From assembly GCA_004009845.1 (NCBI GenBank), contig RMBW01000029.1:186001-250000 (forward strand): 64,000 nt of DNA, given 5' to 3'. Below, one piece after another: positions 46,359 to 59,156 of this stretch; position 1 is the first letter of the stretch; each line of letters begins with the position of its first letter. The translations under genes and the position numbers were made by a program. The notes under the pieces were generated by a model. It was not told the DNA's origin. It made no database searches and worked only from the letters and a program-made list of their open reading frames with translations. The DNA is from Davidsoniella eucalypti (taxonomy: Eukaryota; Ascomycota; Sordariomycetes; Microascales; Ceratocystidaceae).

Positions 46359-48321
46359 TCATACAATTTCGATATTGAGGATTTTGATATCCTCTACCGG
46401 TTTCTCTTTATGAACGCGTACTTTTTCAATCTTGCGAATCACATCAAGGCCTTGCGTTGCCCGACCGAAGATGGTGTGCTTCCCGTCCAGCCACGACTAT
46501 ATAACAAATCACACACATAATGTTAGCTTGCGCCCTATTGGTGAACAAACGATAGCGTTACGTCGAGAAATGACCACGTGAGAGTCGAAAAGAGATATAA
46601 CTTACCGCTTTGTCGGTAGTAATGAAGAATTGACTACCGTTGGTATTAGGCCCGGCGTTGGCCATACTGACTGTAAAGGGTCTGTCGTGCTTCAAGGTGC
46701 TGAACTCATCTTCGAATTCGCGCCCCCAGATACTCTCGCCACCTGTACCATCGCCCAGCGGATCGCCGCACTGGATCATGAAATTTTCAATGATACGGTG
46801 GAAGATGGTGTTGTTATAGTAGCCTGACCGCGAGTGACCAACAAAATTTTCCACTGCTTTGGGCGCAACATCGGGGAATAGCCGGATCTGTATGTCTCCA
46901 TATGTGGTGTGAATGACTGCGCCAGTTCCTGATTGTGACTTGTGGGCTTGGTCGGCTTTTGATTTGGGGTTGATTACAGTAGGCTTCTCGTTTTGTACGT
47001 CACGAGTCGACTTGGAGACTTCGACCTCATTAGTAAACATGTAAAACCGTACCTTACTTATACCCGTTGCGAACAGAATGGGATCTCGAGATTCGGATTC
47101 TTGGAGTAATGGATTACTAGAAGCACCCATTTCCACCGTAGTGATGCCCTTCTTTTGAGGTTGACCTTGGTACAGGGCGAGATTGACTGCACGGAAGGAT
47201 TCCTCTTTCGCATATGTTTTGACGATTTGGTTGGTAAACGTGTTTACAACCTTGATTCCCATCATAGAGCCATAAAAGATAAAGTGTCCAGACTCATCGA
47301 AGATAATGTTGACCTTGTTCTTGTAGGCGTCGGACTCGACCTCGCGTTCCGTTGCCAGCCTACGTCCCAATTCTACACTGTCTAAGCGATCAGTACCCGA
47401 CGCGACCTGCTGTTGATCTTCAAAAAGGTTTAGTGATTCATGAGACAACTTTCCAGTGGCGAAGTCGAAGATACGGATTTTCCGGTCCGGTAGCGAGAAA
47501 GTTGCAAATTGTTTACCCGTCGGGCTCATGGTGAGTGACGCTGGAGCAGACTTGGCTTTGCGGAAATCAAACAAGTTTGTCGAAGATTTGAACTCGAACA
47601 CATTGTCCGGCTTGTCGTAGTTTCCTCCAGGTCGCCAGTATTCCACCATCCCTTTCGTATCAGAAGAGATCGCACAATCGTAGAGGCCATTGTATGATAT
47701 AAGTTCAACAGGACTCCGGTGAAGAGACGAGATTGTGTGAATGCATTGTGTATTCATACCGCGGCCATCATAGATATGGATAACTGGCTTGACTTCATCG
47801 GAGACCGCAAGGAGTGGTACTGGAGCTCCCTTTTTATGTACCCAGGACAATGCACGTGGAGTATAGTCGAGTTTGATCATGAACAGGAGATCGAACGTCA
47901 TCACGTCAAAGATCATGAGCGCCTGATCACTGCCACAAGTCGCAAAGCTACGCCCATCATCACTAACAGACACAGCGCGGATATCTGAGCTGTGAGCCTT
48001 GAACTCCTTGACAAACTCAATTCCCTGTGCAATCTTTTTCCAGAACTTCACAACACCATCAACAGAGGAGGTGATCAAAAACTCGGTTATGGGAGTCATA
48101 GTAACAAACGAAAGGTTTTCTTTGTGCATCAAGGACTTTGAGTACTTTGCGGCCTGTGGCATTGACGCAATGTAGACCTTCTCATACTTCAATGTCCGGC
48201 GCTTTTTCTTCGGGGCCTCGGTAGGCATCTGAGGGCCCATATCGTCATCAGAAGAACTGTCATCTTCGTTGAATTGGGCATGTGTCCGCTTTGCAGCATC
48301 GGAGGAAGCTTCTATGTCCAT
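46359..48321 (-). CDS. cyp15: WD40-repeat cyclophilin (PPWD1 type), two exons
   Basis: Peptidyl-prolyl cis-trans isomerase with an N-terminal beta-propeller; the human homologue PPWD1 is a spliceosome-associated nuclear protein. Exon 1 is 48321-46606 and exon 2 is 46496-46359, with a 109-nt phase-0 intron (GTAAGT...TATAG). The 617-residue protein opens with an acidic Ser tail and a KKKRR stretch, then WD-type blades (about residues 60-420), then the cyclophilin domain. Catalytic residues are present in FHRIIENFMIQCGD (R, F, Q), with MANAGPNTNGSQFFITT, and the cyclosporin-contact tryptophan in SWLDGKHTIFG, which is restored only by the splice. It is divergent from UTP18 across 418 bases. Confidence 0.95.
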
Positions 48322-48739
48322 GATAAAGCAGTTGGTATGTAGTAGATATGTAACAAAGCAAAAAATAAGACGTTGGATATGAAAAAATCTACAACAAATC
48401 CGACATGTAAACGACCTTGCTGTAAGTCAAGCTCAGCCTTGGTATTGTTTCGATTTGTCTTATAGTAAATTATGGCAAGGCTGTGACAATCCTTGCTGTT
48501 AGCCAACTTTAAGTGGGGCAAAGTATAGCGCTGCCGATAAATTCTTATCGTGCCAAAAGTGTGATAGTCTCCACAAAAAAATTCAAGAAAGTTAGCTAGG
48601 CCCGGGAAAAAACTTTGGACGAAAGGTTTGCTTGCCCCCAAATAGATCAACAACAACTTGTTCTGTTTGACATTGACAGGCTTGGGATCAACAATTCTCA
48701 AGTTTTCGAAAGTCTTGATCTCTCTATTAACCATACACA
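48322..48739. promoter_or_regulatory. Divergent promoter of cyp15 and UTP18
   Basis: 418 bases must hold both promoters, the only short head-to-head arrangement in the window. I see no clear TATA box or known ribosome-biogenesis element. A 142-codon minus frame across it is judged fortuitous. Confidence 0.6.
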
Positions 48740-50485
48740 ATGTCTTATAATAAGCCTTTCGACGAGGGCAGTGGATCCGAAAAATATTTTTCTGCCTCTG
48801 AAGATTCCGACTTTGGTGGTTTCGAGAACGACGACGATGATATCCAGAACCCTACCACGACCACCACCAAAGATGCCGCCGAAGAAGAGTTAGAGCGTTT
48901 GGTTCTGGGCAATAGTGCAGGCTTCCGCCGCCAGCTCTTCGACGATCTCGAGGCTATAGCAACTGCCGAGGTGGGTATGCAACTGGCTACTTTAGACGAG
49001 AGCGCTGGCGTTGAAGACCTCCAGGACGACGACCTTTTCGATATTGATTTTGTGTTGAGTGGCGAGAAGGGCCTCCCCGGTACATCTAATAAGGATGCTG
49101 CTTCGGCACCTGCGTGGGAGGACAGCGATGACGAGAGAATGACTGTTTCTCTGACTGGTGCCACTAGACTACGCAAGTTCCGAGTGGCAGGCGAAGATGA
49201 CCATATCAACGGTGCCATTTACTCCGACCGCCTTCGGCAAAGCTTCCTCCAGCTCAACCCTACGCCGAAGTGGGCCAAGTTTGGTCAAGAACAGGCATCT
49301 AAGCGCCGCGGAAGATCATCGGCCGGCGCCGGAAGCTCGTCTGGGTCCGAGGATGACGACGGCGAGTATGGCGCTCTACCCATTGAAAAGTTCTTGCGCG
49401 ATGCTAGCCGCATGGTTGGGCCAGGAAAGCGCCGCAAGCTTCGTCCGGAAGTCATCGATATTCAGCGGTCTCGCGACATCCCTGATACTCACCGTGGTGC
49501 TGTCACCAGTCTTTCTTTCCACCCCAAGCTCCCTATTCTTCTTTCCTCAAGTCCATCTTCTATGCTATTCTTACATCACATCGACCCTCAGGCACACCCA
49601 ACGCCTAACCCGCGGTTAACTTCAGTACAAGCACGTCAGGTCGACGTCCGGCATTCTGAGTTCCGTTACCCTGCTGGTGACATGGTTGTGTTTGCAGGTC
49701 GTCGCAAGTACTTCCACAGCTGGGATCTTGAATCGGGCGTTGTACAAAAGACAACTAGAGTTTACGGCCATAAGGCTGAGCACAAGTCTTTCGAAAAGTT
49801 CAAGCTTTCACCGTGTGGCCGTTACATGGGCATCATTGGCTCAACCCGCAAGGGCGGTGGTGTGATCAACATCGTGGACACCAACACCAGCAATTGGCTA
49901 GCGGCCGCTCGTATGGATGGACGTCACGGTATTGCTGACTTTGCATGGTGGAGCACTGGAGAGGGATTCACCATCTTGGCTCGTGATGGCCAGGTTGGCG
50001 AGTTCAGCCTTCCGGAGAAACGCTTTGTAGGTCTATGGAGAGACGACGGCAATGTCGGTGGTATCGTCGTGTCACTTGGTGGCCACCAAGGCCCTTCCGA
50101 ACTTGGTGAAGATGGATGGGTCGCTGTTGGTTCCAACTCTGGTATCGTAAATATCTACAACCGCGCCGACCTATTCACGTACGGCGAAGATGGAGAGGTT
50201 ATCGTCAAAGCTAGACCCACACCTACCAAGGTGTTTGAGCAACTCATAACACCCATTACTACCATCTCATTCTCCCCAGACGGTCAGATCATGGCTTTTG
50301 CAAGCAGAGAAAAGAGAGATGCGCTACGTCTTGCGCACCTGCCAACATGCACGGTGTACCGCAACTGGCCAACGGCTGATACGCCACTGGGTCGCATCAC
50401 TGCGGTATCGTTTGGCATGGATAGCAAAGTGCTGGCTGTAGGAAATGACAGTGGTAAAATTCGTACTTGGGAGATCAGAAACTAA
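48740..50485 (+). CDS. UTP18: U3 snoRNP protein Utp18, WD40 repeats
   Basis: Component of the small-subunit processome (UTP-B), needed for early 18S rRNA processing in the nucleolus. Single exon, 581 residues. The first ~230 residues are acidic and low-complexity with the family's conserved AEEELERLVLGNSAGF block and YSDRLRQSFLQLNPTPKWA. From ~250 on is the WD40 propeller: HRGAVTSLSFHPKLPILLSSS, the KFKLSPCGRYMGIIGS blade, ITTISFSPDGQIMAFAS, and a final blade ending GNDSGKIRTWEIRN right at the C terminus, as is usual. The start at 48740 (MSYNKPFDEGSGSEKYF) has no better alternative. Both this gene and its divergent neighbour act in RNA processing. Confidence 0.95.
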   Translation: MSYNKPFDEGSGSEKYFSASEDSDFGGFENDDDDIQNPTTTTTKDAAEEELERLVLGNSAGFRRQLFDDLEAIATAEVGMQLATLDESAGVEDLQDDDLFDIDFVLSGEKGLPGTSNKDAASAPAWEDSDDERMTVSLTGATRLRKFRVAGEDDHINGAIYSDRLRQSFLQLNPTPKWAKFGQEQASKRRGRSSAGAGSSSGSEDDDGEYGALPIEKFLRDASRMVGPGKRRKLRPEVIDIQRSRDIPDTHRGAVTSLSFHPKLPILLSSSPSSMLFLHHIDPQAHPTPNPRLTSVQARQVDVRHSEFRYPAGDMVVFAGRRKYFHSWDLESGVVQKTTRVYGHKAEHKSFEKFKLSPCGRYMGIIGSTRKGGGVINIVDTNTSNWLAAARMDGRHGIADFAWWSTGEGFTILARDGQVGEFSLPEKRFVGLWRDDGNVGGIVVSLGGHQGPSELGEDGWVAVGSNSGIVNIYNRADLFTYGEDGEVIVKARPTPTKVFEQLITPITTISFSPDGQIMAFASREKRDALRLAHLPTCTVYRNWPTADTPLGRITAVSFGMDSKVLAVGNDSGKIRTWEIRN

Positions 50486-51318
50486 AGAGCGGCCATGGCA
50501 AGAGATTGGGGGTTAGCGTGCATTTCAGGTATTGATCTAGACGGACTAGTCTTCGGCGTTTTGTGATTTCAAAATATATATCTGGGTCTTCATGCAGACA
50601 CAAATTGCAACCAAATTATAACAGCATCTATCATATCAATGTCAAGTTTCCCTATGCCTTTTGCTTTAAAAATACAATTACATGTATCTCTGTTCAGATC
50701 AATTTCACATATGAGTGATGTTGATTTAGTCTCGTAACAACGACATCTAACAAAGTAGTACTACAAAGCTTACTGTCAAAGTTCAAAGCTTAGTCTTCCT
50801 ATATTCAATAAAAACGTGGGCAATGTTTCTATAGTTACCTGCAGTCATAAAAACTTAAAAGTCGGGCAACAAATGCATAAGCGTATTGTAATTCTAGGCC
50901 AATCAGACTGTTTACTTTACAATGGCCTAATCAAGAAAACATCAAAGCCTATCTCTCTACTATCGTTGGCGGAGTCTAGTGCACGAGATCAAGTGCAGCA
51001 AACCTTCGAAAACAAATACATGATGCATGATGTATGCACGTCGCAGTGGAGAAGTTGCAGGTTTTCTCTACAGGGACAACAACAAATATAGCAGCCATAT
51101 ATTTCAGGCCATCGCTCTCAAGGAGTCCGTTCTGTCACAGGCTCTCCCTGCCCAGGTACTTATTTTTGTCGAGCCAGCCAGTCAGTGGAGCGTTGGTCTA
51201 GACAGTGTTCTATTTGGCTCTTCTTGGGCGCTTTCAGGTATCATTAGGCACCAACCACAGCGTTTGGAATTGCCATTATGTTGCTGTTAATGCGCTGGGC
51301 AATATTTGCCTGTACCTG

Positions 51319-51353
51319 TTTTTTTTCTTTTTTTTTTCTTTTTTTTTTCTTCC
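51319..51353 (+). repeat. Polypyrimidine tract
   Basis: T-runs of 8-11 bases with single C interruptions in intergenic DNA, about 35 bases in all. Confidence 0.8.
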
Positions 51354-53653
51354 GTATCAACCTTCTGCATCCTAGGCTAGGACACCTTCTCGAGACAAAG
51401 TCAAGGAAGTTTCTTTCTTTAGCTTAGTACAGCAAAGACAGTGGGATCCCCATGGTAGCGTGGCAGATCTATCATAGGCGACCAGGTGGGTTAGAAAATA
51501 CTGACTTCGTTGTTAATATATTTGCATTCATCGGTGGATAACTGGACTTTGCCGAATACCACACTTGATTCTGTATCTTTTACGCTCCAGTCTCTTAATT
51601 TGCCAATGACGATTATGAGGAATGTCAAGTGCTACTGAGTCCTCAACAAACGAAAATACCACGGAGTCTTCGCGGGCTTTTACATCAAACCCGTGTTAGC
51701 AGTCATGACGTAGGCTCACTGTTCACTAGCTAGCTTTACATAGTAATGTCTTATACGCTTATGTCATACTTATACTATATCAGGCCTTGAGCGCAAGCGA
51801 TATGGTGGTTCCGTGGCACATGAACAGATGCAATGAAGACGTCGCCATGAAGTATGAACGGCCAAACCCACAATAGGGTTAGTCGACAACTCACGCCTGA
51901 CGTCACCAAAGTACACATTTTCAGCGGCATGTTACCCCGGATTCTTCTTGGCCCAAAGTTGGGTTTAGGCTGGTGAGCGTTATAATGAGACCAACTAGCA
52001 ACCATATAATGTGTTCTTATAGCAAGTTCCACGGCTTCCAGGTCATAATACATAATATAGTAAAACCACATGGAACCTACGGGAGAGCCATTGGGTATGA
52101 ATGCCATCATGCAGCGTGCTCTAAATGCAGCTTGCCTCAACTGTCCGGGCTCTTATTTGGGCTTCAAGTCCGTCGTTTAACTGGCTGGCGGCTCAGCCCT
52201 TCAAGCATGGCACTGTATTGCCAACGAGCCCTGGTCTCGACTTACATATTACCGGCAGAAATGCATTGTACATCGTGGTCGCAAGCTGTAAATTATGGGT
52301 CTTTGTTGATATCGGATTATTGCCTCCTTTCTAAAACTAGGCCCAGACAAGACATACAATGTTGTTCTTTGTTGAACATGGATTTGTGTACTAGTTGTTG
52401 TCAAACTCTGGTTATTTTTCCCGTCCTGTTTTTATAGACAGCATCCTTGCTTCTCTTCTTCTTTTGTCGCATAATTTTCCGTCTCATATGAATAGGCGGA
52501 AATAGCACGACAAACTACCAATCAGCACTAGTGATAACCGAGCTTGAGCATAATTAAATGATGCCTCATATCCCATCCGGAGTCGGAGTCTCGACGGCTT
52601 GTATTGATCAATATCAAAGCTACATTTTTCGAGGTAATTTACGCCCTACCTCGAGCAGATGACACTTGCTCACTACGTAGATTCTTTAAAGAAGTATCAA
52701 GTCCTACCAACTACCTCAGTTGCCTTAAGTCGGCATATATACAATGTGTAAATATCATAGTACTTGACCGGAACCCTCTACAGTTAGGATCCTGCCGGGC
52801 CTCTCTGGCTCGTAAATACAATCATTAAGCTATCATATCATGGTAACCTAAAATTTCAATGTACAACAGATATATTCATCATATATCCATGAATAAAATC
52901 ACAGGAGCCCAAGTTAGTCTTACTTTCTGATCGTAGCTCACTCGCTTCCCATGTCTAGCGGAATCAAAGAAACGGGCCGGAAACTCCTTCTTGGATCTAA
53001 ATCCTATCGTATATCGCTCTTTTCACTTTAAAGGTGTTATCTTTTTCTAGTCCTCTCCCATCTTCTAGTTCATCTCATAGCCAACAAAGCCAAGTCAGGC
53101 CGTCTTCACGACACCTGTCCAGGCATTTAGTATAAGCCTCATGATTACTAACAAGTAGTAGTGTCATACGTACTTGTACTTTTGTCCATAACAATGGGAT
53201 TGATGATTAAATAGCTCGAGGGGCAATTCTAGGTCATGAAGATTTAATCGCCTAATGCGTCTAAGTCGTAATCAAGCCACGTCGTGAGGCTCGGTGCTAG
53301 AAGCCATCCCCAACTCCTTGGCTTTACCGCTGGACAATTCAATAGAGATTGTAAGTTTTATCTAACAGATGCATTTAATTTCGCGCAGCCTTACGGGAAA
53401 ACTCGGAACCACCACTCTGATTCAATCTCTTTTGTGTTTCTGTACGTGAGGCTTCATTAGTTAGACTAAGCGATGAACTAGCATAACCCTTTATAGAATA
53501 ACCCTACAAATCATTATCAATAGGAGATAGCTATCATCTAGAGCCCAAAGATCAAGCACGTTTTGAACAATAGGACGCTCTATCACTCTGTACGTAAGAC
53601 CAACCGTTGACGTCTGGTATCTGGTTCTATATGTAGTATCCTCGGCTATGTGT

Positions 53654-53675
53654 GCTATCGTATTTGTACGATAGC
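53654..53675. repeat. Perfect 9-bp hairpin in an AT-rich stretch
   Basis: Arms GCTATCGTA and TACGATAGC enclose the 4-base loop TTTG. A second, smaller hairpin (GAGGGC at 53709-53714, GCCCTC at 53724-53729) follows within 60 bases, then a TA run at 53751-53764. Purpose unknown; possibly part of an old repeat. Confidence 0.7.
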
Positions 53676-56600
53676 AAGAGATACGATTCGCTACCCTTTA
53701 TAAAGATAGAGGGCCTCATGTAAGCCCTCGTAAAAAGATGCCTAACTAAATATATATATATATACTCGCCTAGAACCTAGCAATGCAAACTTCTAGACAT
53801 ATGTGAGTTGCAAAAAGCCTATCAATGCATGGTCGTCTGCCAGCAAAACTATTTAAGGCCCAACACTAGGGTTAATAATCTGCCATAGGATTGCACTTAC
53901 ACGATGATCCACATGGCAGGTTATCTTAAACGGATGTACGACTTAAGATTGAGATACACGTTAGACCTATATTTTTAATAAGAGAGGGGACTATAGTTAA
54001 AAAATCTTTATTAAGTACTACCATGATGATTACATAGCCTAGAATCATCACGTGTATCAAAGCATCGTACAAATAATTATGTAGGAGGCTAGATTGAATG
54101 TTGTTACAATGCCAAGAAATCAGATCGACGGCCAACTGGTTAATTGAGCTGGCCTAGCCATGTTGGAGCTTACACTGATAACTAACCTAGCCATTTTTAT
54201 CAGCGGTATATGTGAGAGTGAGTATAGATGTATGGGGATAGTAAAGTAAAACAACTGTGAAATACTTTAGACTTTTGAATTTGAGAAATGGTCTTCTTGG
54301 CGCAACAGATAGCAGTAGATAGTGAGATAGCACTCTGTGGTGAGAGATATAAAGCTTTGCAGACATGGGTACCAGAAGAGGTTTATTTAAGCGGTCTGAG
54401 TTTCCCTGCAATGCTAGATATAACTTGAAAGACTACAGCATGTGATAGAGAATACTGGAAACAAAAGTCTGTACGAGATTGTGTATGCGTCACTTGAGCA
54501 GGACTACGATCATTGCCATTATTGTCTTGCCTTGACCCCGGTAGTCCCAGATATCATATGAGGTGTGAGTCGGAGCAACGAAGTAGATAGAGTTTACCCA
54601 GGACTGATAGCTAGTAGATTTTCTCCAGATATAGGTGTTGTAGTGAAGTAGGACTGACTAGGGTTGTAGTAGGTCTGATGCAACATGCATTGCATTTGAG
54701 GCTGATTGCAACACGGAAGAAAGGAAGAACAAAAGGGATGTTTTGACTGATTTAGAACTGGACTGGGAAGAACTTAGCATAGACACATACTAGAGGAAAC
54801 AGAGAGACAATTCTGCTAATGAAAAGACAGACGGCTACTATCGAAGGTCTGTTGGTAATGGGATAACCGGAACTGGCTCGGGATAAACCGGCCATTTAGG
54901 AATCAAGACAAGAGAGAAAGAGCAAAAACCATCATTTGCGATAGGGCAGAAGTGACAGCAAATAGAAGAGGGCCTGAAGAAGCGATATTTCCCGGTTGCA
55001 CGTAGAGTATGACACCTTAGCTATTGCCACCAGAGCCCAAAGATATACTGACTCTGACTGGGTGAGGTTCTGATACTAAGCACACCACGTTACCTAGTTG
55101 AGTTAACGGCATGAAGGAAAAGAGAGCCTCCGTCCCAACACAGAAATGGTGATCGTATGAAAGAGTAAGCGTCTGTACAGTGGCCTGACCTATCTCATCC
55201 TACGTTCTCATTTTCCAGACTTGACATAACTTTGCGGAGAAAGAACTGCCTGTTTTTTTTCTCTCTTTGGAGTAGTAAGTTGAATCTGAACGATTGGCTT
55301 CTGATGGTGACCTGACAATAGTTTGTCTTGGCTTGTTTTGTGCCGGCCTCGAGAGGTCGAGCCGAGGCTAAATGTGTCTGGGTAAATCTCATCACAAGCT
55401 CTTTTAGGGCGAGTAAGACGAGACACACACTGGAATATACAGACACTATATGCATATTAATTGGCTGATATACAGATAAGTACCCTCATGACTAGGTGGT
55501 ACATTTGTCTTGAAGATGTCTGATCGGCCTTTCCGCTTTATTTAGATTGTGACATGTTTCCCATACTGGGAATAAAAACTTCTTTATAGCTACATATATG
55601 CTGGTCTTCTGTTTAATCTCTTGCTGTTGCTGCGTTTTAGTCGAAGACACTTCACCTCACCAACTCAACATTAGGAACGCCGGAATGAGCTCGCATAAAC
55701 TCGGCGTTATGTGAATGTGACCAAGATCCGGCTCAGATGCAGAGCCAACATGATCCCTCTCTCTCACTGTACTTAGGTTGCGACTGAGATGTGATTGTCA
55801 GTGTTATGAGCAAACTATGAGGCGCCTGATAAGAGAAAGAATGACCCCCTAGCTGCTGGACTTTTGTGAGAAAAACACTGGATATTGCTTCTGAAAGTCG
55901 GCGCTGAAGACACTGACTCGGCGGACTCTGTAGAAGAGCGAGCTCGGCGGGGAGAGTAGACAAGAGGAAAAAAGTGGCTGGCCCAGCCTTTTTGATATAC
56001 TCAGAGAGGGGGCAAAAGTATTAACCGTGATAGTGTGACCTAAGCTGAACCCTGGCTTGCATGACTAGGGGGCCATGATGTTCACGGACTCATTTTTTCC
56101 TGTGATATTTTTGGTGTTTTGCGTGGAGAATCCAAGGCCAAAAGGCAAATTTTTTTCTTGGTTGGTCTTAGTATTCCTATTACAGCTGTACTGATTGGAC
56201 GAATGGTGCTGAGCAAGGCCTATTGAGAACCGTAAAGAAAGGCAGCACAAGCATGAATGAATGAGCATGGTCTGCCCTGGAGTTGATCGCCTCCAGAGCC
56301 CAATTTGGGACTGGAGTGGATAGAACGGGGGACCCAGTAAAACCAGAAGCGATAGTCATACTGTTGCTACAAGGGGGAGTTAAATCTATGATTTAGAGAT
56401 AGATAATAGTGAAGGGGAGCCCTGTATATTTTTTGGGCAGAAGAGTGTTCGTTTATGGGGCTGCTTCGGCCTAACATTCGGTTATCAAGGCCGGCCAACT
56501 AAGAAGTAGCCATCTGAGGGATTCTGGAAAGAGATTAACCGCCTGGAAAAAGGAAAAAAACAAAAGAGGAAAAGAGAGCTAGAGGAGAAGCTGGGAACTT

Positions 56601-59156
56601 GGGTACTGTAGCAGTCGTAACAACACCCCAAGCTGGAGTTGGTACCTGGCAGTAGCGATGGGAACGGTGTTGTCTAACGCCTTTGCTGGCTTCCGGCCAG
56701 ATCCGCTGACGGTCCGGTGAACAGACAGCTCATGCTAGCCAAGCACATATTTGTATGTATGCGCTGGTACTGATGTAAGCATATTGCTGTATGAAGAGAG
56801 TCCGTAGCCTATCGGACACATATAGGGCGTAAGAGCCACATCATGACTAGTGATATATGTACATACATGATATACTACTATGCTATGCTGATGTGTGTAG
56901 GATATAGAAATGTAATTCGAAACACAACAGGCAATGATGACATACGATCAGAAATCAAAATAGCAAAGATCGCAGACGTGGGCGCTACTTGGCTTGAACA
57001 GGAAGCTTGCTTGAAACAGGACGCCGCATTATTTTCGGACGTGCTGCAACCATGTGATTGCTGCGAACCATGCCCGGAAAAAATAACAGTCGAAACACCA
57101 TGTTATCATGGCCTGAGATATCAGAAGTCGTTGGAGACAAATGAGAGAAGGATATTATACTAATACTATTAAGACACAATATATACTTCGTGGGGTAGGA
57201 TGATATTTCGAGGCATGGAGCATGTGATGCAACTATTGCTAACGTCTGCTGCTGGCCTCGATTCTATGGTGATAGAAGGACAGAAGGATAGAGAAAATGA
57301 CACTAGCGCACAAGCGCGGGCATATCAGCCGGCAAGTGACTAGAGCGGAAGCCAGCACGAGAAGAGAAGCGTGTACTTCAGAATGACATGCCGTATCGAG
57401 GCGGATTGCGAGTAGCTCTAGGTACATATCCAGGTACCGATACATAAGGGATCTTGTATTAGTCTTCATTTTTATTGAATTTTCATATTTGTATTGGTGG
57501 TGACTGCGCCGGGTGATCTTAATAGCCAAGTTTGGTGTCATGGCCCGGTCGAATGGCTCAGCTGCCTGTCTCTACCAATATAGCTAGTGAGGCTTATATA
57601 TGTAGGCCGACATCTAAGACGGTATCAGCGAGTCTGCCGCCTGGGCCGCGAACTGAGTCTTGATTGTATCATGCCACGCTATTAGCCTATCTATGAGTGC
57701 GGGTGCATGGAGCATATATATTTGTATTTGATACAACGACGAGAGGAAATTCCGGGACGATGGCAGCTGGAAAGACGATCTGATCAAATCGCATCAAGAC
57801 TGCCTTGGCCTTGCGTTCCTAGGCATTGATGGGTAATAATATGATATGATATTTCTTGTATTTCCATATCATTTGTAGTGCTAGCAGAGTTTCAGTGAAA
57901 AGAGATATTTATACATATTTTTACTTACTACTCTGTAGTTATTGAGAGATTTAGTTCTTACTATTAATGGACAAACCTATCTAGGTAAGGACTCCTACTA
58001 CGACGAAATCAAGTTCCTAGTCTGTGTTCCAAGACCGTGACTCTTATTTTTCTTCTGTGTCTTTCGAGAGGCTTCTTCTGTTTTGGGAGTAGATTCTCTT
58101 TCAGCCATTATTGGCCTTAAAACTTATACGCTGTACTGGTTATTTGTCAAGTCAATGGCTGTACTGGAGGCAGATAATAGGTTTCATGATCAACGGCTTC
58201 TACGGCTGTTCTTTTTTCCGCAGGCAGTTTCCAAGACCATTAAAAGGCCTGACACACCGCTTTCTGGGCGCTGGCTTTTCTAGAGGCAGAGCTTGCAACC
58301 ATCCTTCATCAGACCCTGGATCATAAAAATGAAAACAATGCTTTTTTTTCTTTTTTTTCTGGGGCTGTCTATCCAGTCCTGCTCAGCGCAATCATCGATT
58401 TTATATGACAAAACTAAAGCCCGACCTCCTGGTTTCTCCGACGTTAAAAAATAAGAAACTACCCAAGATAAAGCTAACGCATGACTCCCATGTACACTGC
58501 ATCTGTATTTTTTTGTTCTTTTTATTCAAATTTTTCTACTGGGGAATACATGTCGTGACCGTATTTGCAATTACCAAGATGTAAGGAACACTCAGTTTGT
58601 TCTGGCACTTTCCCTAGTAAAATCTCAGTGTCCTGGCCCCGGTTTTCCAGCGTTCCTGCTGCTCTGGGTGCAATTGTCGTGGACTAACACGGGGCCCGTC
58701 TATTTTATCGACTAATTTATCGATGCTTTGTCTGTCTGTCTCTTTTCTCTGGACTTTCCTCTTCTGGCACCACAAGTATTAAAAGTATTAGTGCGGGTGA
58801 TGCGCCGGTCTCTCTTATTAGTATACTCAAGGTCTCGTTTCCATTCGAGCAATTGCTATTTTCATGAATCTTCCACTTGCTCACCATTTCTAGGCTTCCT
58901 TCAATTCTGGTAACCAAGCCAGATCCAAAGCCGTGACTCTTTCTATATCTTACTTTGGCTCTCTCTATTTATACCATCACTCATCCATCTTTCTGCTGTG
59001 ATCATCGACGCCGCCAATGTCATGTTTGTGAATCTAACCTGGCTGTCCTCCTGATGAGTTTTTGATACTTGCGCTCTCATCTAGTAGAGCATCAACTGAG
59101 CATCTACTCTCCTCCTCTTTGCCGCCATTCCCTCTCTTCAGTCTCCATATTCCACA

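Larger units (their letters stand above)
50486..59156. other. Large gene-poor region between UTP18 and the unknown long gene
   Basis: 8.7 kb without a supportable gene. 50.5-54.4 kb is AT-rich with scattered short ORFs, a polypyrimidine tract at 51319-51353, and small hairpins near 53.7 kb. From about 54.4 to 57.5 kb the plus strand is purine-rich; from about 58.0 kb to the next start it is strongly pyrimidine-rich. The second part looks like a leader over 1 kb long for the downstream gene; the first resembles a leader or non-coding transcript on the minus strand. A 154-codon plus frame at 51973-52437 has no family resemblance. Confidence 0.5.

Noticed and set aside
51973..52437. 154-codon plus-strand open frame
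   Set aside because: No recognisable domain, cysteine and hydrophobic content looks random, no splice context, and overlapped by other frames of similar length.
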